DNA of 11,435 nucleotides from Deltaproteobacteria bacterium (GTDB lineage Bacteria > Myxococcota_A > UBA9160 > PR03). Shown here in pieces: positions 1 through 5,145 of the stretch. The stretch spans positions 1 through 11,435 of the forward strand of contig JAGSPS010000067.1 of assembly GCA_018262315.1 (NCBI GenBank), written 5' to 3'. A program made the translations under genes and the position numbers. Within the stretch, counting starts at the first letter, position 1, and every line of letters starts with the position of its first letter. The notes below the pieces were generated by a model. The model saw only the letters and a program-made list of their open reading frames with translations, did not search any database and was not told the DNA's origin.

Positions 1-201
1 CCGCAATTCGAGGTGGGGCGCGAGCAGGTCGGGAAGGGCGGCGTGGTGCGGGACGACGCACTGCGAACTGCCGCCGTCGAGTCCGTGCGCGCCGCTGCCG
101 AAACGCTCGGGTGGCGGGAGGTCGCGCGCGCCGACTCGCGCGTCGCGGGACCGAAGGGCAATCGCGAGATCTTCCTGCAGCTGCGCAGAGTTCCGAGTTG
201 A
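1..201 (+). CDS. tlyA: TlyA-type rRNA methyltransferase / hemolysin family, C-terminal fragment
   Basis: The reading frame is open from base 1, so this is the last 66 residues of a gene that begins upstream; an internal GTG at position 13 is not the start. The first residues read PQFEVGREQVGKGGVVRD, the hallmark of the TlyA family (KPQFE-GRE-VGKGGVVRD). After about 40 residues comes GPKGNREIFLQL, matching the family's C-terminal SPI-GP-GN-EF-L motif. Known TlyA proteins are about 250 residues, with an N-terminal S4 RNA-binding domain and an FtsJ/RrmJ-type SAM-dependent 2'-O-methyltransferase domain that modifies rRNA. Only the end of the methyltransferase domain is visible, so SAM-binding and catalytic residues cannot be checked. 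The family assignment is strong. Whether it methylates 16S, 23S or both is unknown. The stop TGA lies inside the putative promoter of the next gene. Confidence 0.85.
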   Translation, partial: PQFEVGREQVGKGGVVRDDALRTAAVESVRAAAETLGWREVARADSRVAGPKGNREIFLQLRRVPS

Positions 202-225
202 CGTGAAGGTGTGCCGCCTTATCCT
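198..225 (+). promoter_or_regulatory. Putative sigma70-like promoter for the Fe-S carrier gene
   Basis: TTGACG (198-203) and TATCCT (220-225) are separated by 16 bp and match the -35/-10 consensus at 5/6 and 4/6 positions. The -35 box overlaps the tlyA stop codon. Transcription would start near 231-233, leaving a leader of about 60 nt before the ATG at 293. The element lies in the only gap between tlyA and the Fe-S gene. It is a motif match only, and sigma specificity in this organism is unknown. Confidence 0.4.
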
Positions 226-247
226 TACGCGACGCCAACTTGGCAGC

Positions 248-279
248 GAGATCGCAACGAGATCGCAACGAGATCGAAC
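248..279. repeat. Short tandem repeat, 11-bp unit, about three copies
   Basis: GAGATCGCAAC occurs exactly at 248-258 and 259-269, followed at 270-279 by GAGATCGAAC, a copy missing one base. The array sits in the presumed leader of the Fe-S carrier mRNA and ends directly against the ribosome binding site. It is not coding if translation starts at 293. It could be a slippage product or a repeated regulator or RNA-binding site; no known motif is recognised. Confidence 0.8.
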
Positions 280-286
280 AGGGAGG
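280..286 (+). promoter_or_regulatory. Strong Shine-Dalgarno that fixes the start at 293
   Basis: AGGGAGG at 280-286 lies 6 nt before the ATG at 293. This supports the ATG over an in-frame GTG at 203, which would add 30 residues unlike the family. Confidence 0.75.
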
Positions 287-292
287 CCAAGC

Positions 293-625
293 ATGGCAGT
301 CGTCGAGATGACCCCCACCGCCCAGGACCGTGTGAAGGCGCTGCTCGACCGCGACGGCAAGCTCGCCACCCATGGGCTGCGCCTCAAGGTGATCGGCGGC
401 GGCTGCTCCGGCCTCCAATACCAGCTCGGCTTCGACGACCAGGTCGGGGACGACGACAACGAGATTCAGCACGGCGAAGTCAAGCTGATCGTGGACGACA
501 AGAGCGCCGTCTATCTCGCCGGCACCGTGCTCGACTACGTGGACACGCTCCAGGAGTCGGGCTTCAAGATCAACAACCCCAACGCCAAGTCGACCTGCGG
601 CTGCGGCCAGTCCTTCGGGGCCTAG
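293..625 (+). CDS. erpA: A-type iron-sulfur cluster carrier (ErpA/IscA/SufA family, HesB-like)
   Basis: This 110-residue protein has the normal length for an A-type carrier. Such cytosolic proteins accept a Fe-S cluster from a scaffold and pass it to target apoproteins. The three ligand cysteines are present: Cys38 in GGGCSGLQY, and Cys102 and Cys104 in NPNAKSTCGCGQSF. The FDDQV stretch after the first cysteine and the NPNAKSTCGCG ending resemble ErpA more than IscA, whose ending is usually NPNVKDECGCG. The symbol is therefore a best guess within the family. The ATG at 293 has a strong ribosome binding site 6 nt upstream. A cysteine desulfurase follows 82 bp downstream, which fits Fe-S biogenesis, but no IscU/SufBCD scaffold, IscR or HscAB gene is in view. 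Family confidence is very high and exact orthology moderate. Confidence 0.93.
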   Translation: MAVVEMTPTAQDRVKALLDRDGKLATHGLRLKVIGGGCSGLQYQLGFDDQVGDDDNEIQHGEVKLIVDDKSAVYLAGTVLDYVDTLQESGFKINNPNAKSTCGCGQSFGA

Positions 626-687
626 CAAGCGCCCGCAGGGCGCGCGCAGCCGAGCCGGAGGCGAGCGAAGTTCATCAGGCCGGTCGG

Positions 688-701
688 GCGCCGGAAGGCG
701 C
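688..701 (+). promoter_or_regulatory. Small hairpin carrying the ribosome binding site of the cysteine desulfurase gene
   Basis: GCGCC (688-692) can pair with GGCGC (697-701) around the tetraloop GGAA (693-696), which fits the stable GNRA class. The likely Shine-Dalgarno GGAAGG (693-698) lies in the loop and the 3' stem, 9 nt before the TTG at 708. The hairpin could lower initiation on an already weak start codon. Short GC-rich inverted repeats are frequent by chance in such DNA, so a regulatory role is only a possibility. Confidence 0.3.
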
Positions 702-707
702 GCAGCA

Positions 708-1883
708 TTGATCTACCTCGACCACCACGCCACGACGCCCACCGATCCGCGGGTGCTCGAGGCGATGCTCCCGTATTTCGATCGCGAGTTCGGCAACGCG
801 GCGAGTCGCACGCATGCGTATGGCTGGCGCGCCGAAGCCGCCGTCGCGGTGGCGCGCGAGGCAATCGCCCGCGCGATCGGCGCCGGCGACGCTCGCGAGA
901 TCGTCTTCACGAGTGGCGCCACCGAGAGCAACAACCTGGCGCTGCTCGGCGTCGCGCGTGCCGGGCGCTCGCGCGGCGATCACGTCGTGACGCTCGCCAC
1001 CGAGCACAGCTCCGTGCTCGAGCCCTGCCAGGCGCTCGTGCGCGAGGGTTTCACCGCGACTGTCGTGCCGGTCGGCCGCGACGGCCGCGTCGATCCCGCC
1101 GCCGTCGCGGCGGCGGTGACGCCGCGCACGCTGCTCGTCTCGGGCGGCTGGGCGAACGGCGAGATCGGCACGCTGCAGCCGATCGACGCCATCGCGCGCG
1201 CGTGTCACGAACGCGGCGTGCTGCTGCACAGCGACGCCGCGCAGGCGCTCGGCAAGGTTCCGGTGCATGTCGCAGCCGGCGTCGACCTGCTCTCGCTGAG
1301 CGCGCACAAACTCTACGGACCGAAGGGCGTCGGCGCGCTGTGGGTGCGCCCGGGTCGGCCGCGCGTGCGCATCGAGCCGCTGTTCTTCGGGGGCGGTCAC
1401 GAGAACGGGTTGCGACCCGGCACGCTGCCGGTGGCGCTCATCGTCGGCTTCGGCCGCGCAGTCGAGATCGCGGTCGCCGAACGCGAGGTCGAAGCCGCGC
1501 GTCTGCTCGGCTTGCGCGAACGGCTGCTCGAGCGCCTGCGCGACGCGCTGTCCGGCGTCAGCTTGAACGGACACGCGAGCGAGCGGCTGCCCGGGAACCT
1601 GAGCCTCGGATTCGAAGGCATCGAGGCCGATGCGCTGCTGGCGTCGCTGCACGACATCGCGCTCTCGACCGGATCGGCGTGCTCGTCGGCGCGGCCAGAG
1701 CCGAGCCACGTGCTGGTCGCTCTCGGTTTGCCGGATGCGGCGGTGCGCTCCTGCGTCCGCATCGGCCTCGGCCGTGGCACCACGACCGAGCAGGTGGACA
1801 TTGCGGCGGAGCGCATCGTCGCCGAGGTTCGATTGCAGCGCGCGGCGCGCTCGAGCGCGGTGCGCGCGCGGTCCGGCGCATAG
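708..1883 (+). CDS. Cysteine desulfurase, NifS/IscS type (class V PLP aminotransferase fold)
   Basis: This 391-residue PLP enzyme takes sulfur from L-cysteine to give alanine and an enzyme persulfide for Fe-S cluster and other sulfur pathways. Motifs in order: YLDHHATTP (3-11), SGATESNN (69-76), ATEHSSVLEPC with the cofactor-stacking His100, HSDAAQALGK with Asp176 and Gln179, SAHKLYGPKG with PLP-binding Lys201, GGGHENGLRPGT (228-239), and the catalytic loop STGSACSSARPEPSH with Cys325. That loop form marks the group I (NifS/IscS) enzymes rather than SufS. One oddity is WANGEIGT (148-155): the usual motif is NNEIGT/NNETGT, so the position of E. coli IscS Asn155, which contacts PLP, is Gly151 here. 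The start is a TTG immediately before the conserved N-terminal motif, with GGAAGG 9 nt upstream; no ATG or GTG fits as well. NifS, IscS and a stand-alone paralogue cannot be told apart from this window. Confidence 0.95.
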   Translation: MIYLDHHATTPTDPRVLEAMLPYFDREFGNAASRTHAYGWRAEAAVAVAREAIARAIGAGDAREIVFTSGATESNNLALLGVARAGRSRGDHVVTLATEHSSVLEPCQALVREGFTATVVPVGRDGRVDPAAVAAAVTPRTLLVSGGWANGEIGTLQPIDAIARACHERGVLLHSDAAQALGKVPVHVAAGVDLLSLSAHKLYGPKGVGALWVRPGRPRVRIEPLFFGGGHENGLRPGTLPVALIVGFGRAVEIAVAEREVEAARLLGLRERLLERLRDALSGVSLNGHASERLPGNLSLGFEGIEADALLASLHDIALSTGSACSSARPEPSHVLVALGLPDAAVRSCVRIGLGRGTTTEQVDIAAERIVAEVRLQRAARSSAVRARSGA

Positions 1884-1947
1884 CCGCGGGCGAACCCCGC
1901 CGCTAACCTCCGGCGCCTTGCGAGCCGATCTGGACCCGCCGGGCGGC

Positions 1948-1953
1948 AGGGGA
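1948..1953 (+). promoter_or_regulatory. Ribosome binding site that fixes the GTG start of cysC
   Basis: AGGGGA at 1948-1953 lies 8 nt before the GTG at 1962. The 78-bp gap 1884-1961 otherwise holds only a weak 5-bp stem (1886-1890 with 1896-1900) and no convincing -35/-10 pair, so cysC may be read through from the desulfurase gene. Confidence 0.6.
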
Positions 1954-1961
1954 ATTCGAAC

Positions 1962-2591
1962 GTGGCAGATCAACGCGCGACCAACATCACCTGGCACCCC
2001 CACCAGGTCACCCGCGAAGAGCGCGAGCAGGTGCTGGGCCAGAAGGGCGTCACGGTCTGGCTGACCGGGCTTTCGGGCTCGGGCAAGTCGACGATCGCCG
2101 TCGCCGCCGAAGCGGCGCTGGTCGCGCGCGGGCGGATCGCCTACGTGCTCGACGGCGACAATATCCGCCACGGCCTCAACAAGGATCTCGGTTTCTCGCC
2201 CGAGGACCGCACCGAGAACATCCGTCGGATCGGCGAAGTGGCGAAACTGTTCACCGACGCGGGACTCATCGTCTTCACCTCCTTCATCTCGCCGTATCGC
2301 GCCGATCGCGACCTGGTGCGCTCGCTTCACGCCGCAGGGCGCGATCGTGAGTTGGGGCGCTTCATCGAAATCTACGTCGCCGCGAGCGTCGAGACCTGTG
2401 AGTCGCGCGACGTGAAGGGCCTCTACAAGAAGGCGCGCGCCGGCGAGATCAAGGAGTTCACCGGGATCTCGGCGCCATATGAAGCGCCGCTGTCTCCGGA
2501 GTTGACGATCGACACCAACGGCGAGCCGGTCGAGAAGAGCGTCGATCGCCTCGTCACGTTCCTCGCGGCGAAGGGCTACCTCGGCTCGTGA
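1962..2591 (+). CDS. cysC: Adenylylsulfate (APS) kinase
   Basis: This 209-residue cytosolic enzyme uses ATP to phosphorylate APS at the 3' position, giving PAPS for sulfate reduction or sulfotransferases. The P-loop GLSGSGKST is at 36-44. DGDNIRHGLNKDLGFS (64-79) binds APS. FISPYRADRD (108-117) contains Ser110, the position of the phosphorylatable serine in E. coli CysC. KGLYKKARAGEIKEFTGI (152-169) is the conserved lid/substrate segment, followed by YEAPLSPEL. Length is normal and all key residues are present, so it should be active. It starts at GTG with a good ribosome binding site and overlaps the next gene by 4 bp (GTGA). No sulfurylase (cysDN/sat), PAPS reductase or sulfotransferase is in view, so the fate of PAPS is unknown. 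Its place at the head of a lipoprotein-transporter operon is unexpected. Confidence 0.96.
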   Translation: MADQRATNITWHPHQVTREEREQVLGQKGVTVWLTGLSGSGKSTIAVAAEAALVARGRIAYVLDGDNIRHGLNKDLGFSPEDRTENIRRIGEVAKLFTDAGLIVFTSFISPYRADRDLVRSLHAAGRDRELGRFIEIYVAASVETCESRDVKGLYKKARAGEIKEFTGISAPYEAPLSPELTIDTNGEPVEKSVDRLVTFLAAKGYLGS

Positions 2592-4363
2592 GTTCGCGGC
2601 GCCGCCGGCTCGGCCTCGTGGCGCTGGCTCTGGCAGCTGGTTTTTCGCTCGCGTGCGCGCAGCTCCCGCACCCGAAATGGCCGGCGGTGTGGGGCGCCGC
2701 TCCCGCGCTGGCCGATCAACCGGGCTCGCCCCCCGAGTACGACTTCCTGGTCGCGCGCCAGCTCGAACTCGACGGCCAGATCGACGACGCGCTCGCCGCC
2801 TACCAGCGCGCGCTCGGGAAGGATCCCGACTCTGCCTTCCTGCAGCGCACCACGGCGGAGTTGTTGGCGCGCAACGGGCGCGTCGAGGACGCGCTTCCGT
2901 ACGCCGAGCGCGCGCAGCAGCTCGAGCCCGACGACACCGACCTGCGCCTGTTCCTCGGCACGCTCTACCGGATCCGCAAGGACACGCCCGCGGCGGAACG
3001 CATGTTGACGAAGGACGACGGCGAGCCGCTCGATCCCGACGCCGCGCTGCTGCTCTACGGTCTCTATTCCGACACCGATCGCCTCGACGACGCGCTGAAC
3101 ATCGCGACGTGGATGGTGCGCACCGACGCGAAGAATCTGCGCTCGCATTTCGCGCTCGCGCGGGTTTACGAGCGCATGGAGCGTCCCGCCGACGCCGAGC
3201 GCGCTCTGCGCGCGGGATTGAAGAGCAACCCCGGCAGTCTCGCCGTGTATGCGGGGCTCGCGCGCGGGCGCCGCCAGCGCGGCGACCGCGCGGGCGAGGT
3301 GCAGATCTACCGCGAGGTCCTGCGTCGTCGTCCGAACCACCACGCCACGCTCGTCGCGCTCGGCGACGCGTTGATCGACATGCAGCGCCTCGACGAGGCA
3401 CGCCGCACGCTCGAGATCGTGGAGAAGCAGCACCCCGACGATCTCCGCTCGGTGGTGCGACTCGGCTACCTCGACCTCGAGCAGAAGCGTTTCCGGGCCG
3501 CCGAGGCGCGTTTCCAGCGCGTGCTCGCGAGCAACCCCGAGCAGGCCGACGTCCACTATTTCCTCGGCACCACGCGGCGCCAGGCGAACGACCTCGACGG
3601 CGCGATCGAGGAATACGAGCGCGTCCCGGCCGATCACGAGCGCTATCTCGATGCACGCCTCCAGCTCGCGGCGATCTACGAGCGCCGTCATGACTACGCC
3701 CGCGCGCTCGGCGAAGCCGATTCCGCCCGGCAGCGCTTCCCGTCGCGGCAGATCGACCTCTACGTGGCGAGCCTGCGCGCCAAGACCGGCGACTTCGATG
3801 GATCGGTCGCGTTCCTCCAGGGCCTGCTCGCGGCGTCGCCCGGCGATGAAGAGGTGCTCTACAACCTCGGCGTCCTGCACGGCGAGGCGAACCGCCAGGA
3901 CGACGCCCTGCGCTACATGGAGCAGGTGCTGGCCAAGAACCCGCAGCATGCCGGTGCACTCAACTACGTCGGCTACACACTGGCGGAGCGCGGGCAGGAT
4001 CTCGACAAAGCCGAGCAGATGGTCCGCGCCGCGCTCGCCCAGCGGCCCGACGACGGCTACATCGTCGACAGTCTCGGCTGGGTCTACTACGTGCGCGCAC
4101 GCCAGTTGCTCGACGCCGGCCAGACGAGCGCGGGCCGCGCAGAGCTCGAGCGCTCCGTGAAAGAGCTGGAGCGTGCGGCGGTGCTGACGGGCGGCGATCC
4201 GGTCATCTCGGAGCACCTGGGCGACGCGCACCTGTTGCGTGCCGATCGCAAGAGCGCGCTCCGCCACTACGAAGAAGCCGCCTCCCGCGATCCGCGCCAG
4301 GGCGAGCAGCCGCATCTGCTCGAAAAGGTCGAGCGGCTGCGGAAGGAGCTGGGCTCGCGGTGA
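2588..4363 (+). CDS. Secreted TPR-repeat lipoprotein, possibly LbcA-like
   Basis: This 591-residue protein begins with an Arg-rich n-region (RRRR at 4-7) and a hydrophobic stretch ending FSLAC, with Cys23 as the likely lipidation site. The -3 residue is Ser rather than the usual Leu, so cleavage by signal peptidase I after ACA is the alternative. From about residue 50 to the end it is built of 34-residue tetratricopeptide helices, roughly a dozen. Examples are DDALAAYQRALGKDP (66-80), GAIEEYERV (338-346), and the block LNYVGYTLAERG...YIVDSLGWVYY (458-501), which is typical of a subclass of outer-membrane TPR lipoproteins. Pseudomonas LbcA, the lipoprotein partner of the protease CtpA, has a similar length and is encoded beside lolB; here a LolB-like gene also follows. 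TPRs bind partner proteins and are not enzymes. The GTG start overlaps the cysC stop, and the ribosome site is weak (AAGGG, 12 nt), suggesting translational coupling. TPR identity is certain; the LbcA link is inference. Confidence 0.88.
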   Translation: MSSRRRRLGLVALALAAGFSLACAQLPHPKWPAVWGAAPALADQPGSPPEYDFLVARQLELDGQIDDALAAYQRALGKDPDSAFLQRTTAELLARNGRVEDALPYAERAQQLEPDDTDLRLFLGTLYRIRKDTPAAERMLTKDDGEPLDPDAALLLYGLYSDTDRLDDALNIATWMVRTDAKNLRSHFALARVYERMERPADAERALRAGLKSNPGSLAVYAGLARGRRQRGDRAGEVQIYREVLRRRPNHHATLVALGDALIDMQRLDEARRTLEIVEKQHPDDLRSVVRLGYLDLEQKRFRAAEARFQRVLASNPEQADVHYFLGTTRRQANDLDGAIEEYERVPADHERYLDARLQLAAIYERRHDYARALGEADSARQRFPSRQIDLYVASLRAKTGDFDGSVAFLQGLLAASPGDEEVLYNLGVLHGEANRQDDALRYMEQVLAKNPQHAGALNYVGYTLAERGQDLDKAEQMVRAALAQRPDDGYIVDSLGWVYYVRARQLLDAGQTSAGRAELERSVKELERAAVLTGGDPVISEHLGDAHLLRADRKSALRHYEEAASRDPRQGEQPHLLEKVERLRKELGSR

Positions 4364-5145
4364 GCCGGGCGCTTCGCGCGCTCCCCCGGCCGATCGCTGC
4401 TCTGGGACTGGCGCTCGCGTTCGCCTGCGCCACCGCGCGCGCGCCGGCGCCGACGCCGTTTCCCGCCAGCGACCCGCGTCCCGCCGTGCTCTTCGCATCG
4501 CTCACACGCGACGCTGCGATGCGTCGCTCGCTGCGCGGCGTCGCGCGACTCGCGATCGAGGGCCCGGCCGGCGCCGGTCGCGCCAAGCAGATTCTCGTGC
4601 TCGAACGCCCCGCGCGGCTGCGCGTCGAGGTGTTGGGACTGCTCGACCAGACGCTCGCGGTGCTCGTCACCGACGGCGCGCGCTACCGGCTGGTGCGCAG
4701 CCAGGACCGCTCGATCGAAGCGGGCGCCGTCTACGCCGCGCTGCTCGCCGACGTCGCCGGACTCACCGTCACGCCCGAGCAGGCGGTGCGCCTGCTGCTC
4801 GGCGCGCCGCAGGGCGCAGCGGAACAGCTCGAGAGCGCCGCGCAGCTGCCCGACGGCAGCGTGCGACTGGTGTTGCGCAGCAACGGCGCGCCCCAGCGCG
4901 AACAGCTCGACTGCGACGCGGCGGGAAATCTGCAGCGCTGGGCGCTGTTGGGCGCGGGCGGCGAGCTGCTGCTCGAAGCGCGCTACGGCGACCGTCGCCC
5001 GCTCGGTGGCGTCGCGTTTGCGCACGAGCTCGAGCTGCGCGATCTGCGCACCGACGCGTCGGTGCGCATCGCGTGGTCGCGCGTCGAACTCGACCCCGTG
5101 CTCCCGCCGGAATTGTTCGACGTGCCCGCGCAGGCGGCGCCTTGA
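4360..5145 (+). CDS. LolB / DUF4292-like envelope lipoprotein
   Basis: This 261-residue exported protein has a signal sequence ending LALAFAC with Cys23, followed by a Pro/Ala-rich linker (24-42). The -3 residue is Ala, so the lipobox is not canonical. The body looks like a LolB/LolA-fold beta-barrel half: SLRGVARLAIEG (57-68), then KQILVLERPARLRVEVLG and LLDQTLAVLVTDGARYRLVRS (76-114), then further strands (166-240), and a C-terminal DPVLPPELFDVP. The pattern of a strand with RLRVE, then GLLDQT and a DG turn is typical of DUF4292 and LolB-family proteins. LolB receives lipoproteins from LolA and inserts them in the outer membrane; DUF4292 proteins are less well understood. The GTG start overlaps the TPR stop (GTGA) and has GGAAGGAG (4341-4348) 11 nt upstream. 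The TPR-lolB order is also found in Pseudomonas. Fold-level confidence is moderate; true LolB activity is unproven. Confidence 0.72.
   Translation: MSRALRALPRPIAALGLALAFACATARAPAPTPFPASDPRPAVLFASLTRDAAMRRSLRGVARLAIEGPAGAGRAKQILVLERPARLRVEVLGLLDQTLAVLVTDGARYRLVRSQDRSIEAGAVYAALLADVAGLTVTPEQAVRLLLGAPQGAAEQLESAAQLPDGSVRLVLRSNGAPQREQLDCDAAGNLQRWALLGAGGELLLEARYGDRRPLGGVAFAHELELRDLRTDASVRIAWSRVELDPVLPPELFDVPAQAAP

Noticed and set aside
203..292. GTG at 203 as an earlier start for the Fe-S carrier
   Set aside because: It would add 30 residues unlike the family, lies inside the promoter-like region, and the ATG at 293 has a much better ribosome site.
629..643. GCGCCC-GCA-GGGCGC hairpin after the Fe-S carrier as a terminator
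   Set aside because: The stem is perfect but only 6 bp with a 3-nt loop and no T-tract follows, so an intrinsic terminator is not supported.
1884..1961. Promoter in the gap before cysC (TAACCT-like -10)
   Set aside because: No acceptable -35 box lies at the right distance; the match is too weak to report as a site.
675..3959. Very long open frame on the minus strand (1094 codons)
   Set aside because: It is antisense to the desulfurase, cysC and TPR genes, all with clear family motifs. Its translation is Arg/Ala-rich low-complexity sequence with no recognisable domain, as expected from high-GC codon bias.
2576..4498. 640-codon minus-strand open frame opposite the TPR gene
   Set aside because: It mirrors the TPR gene codon for codon and has no motifs of its own.
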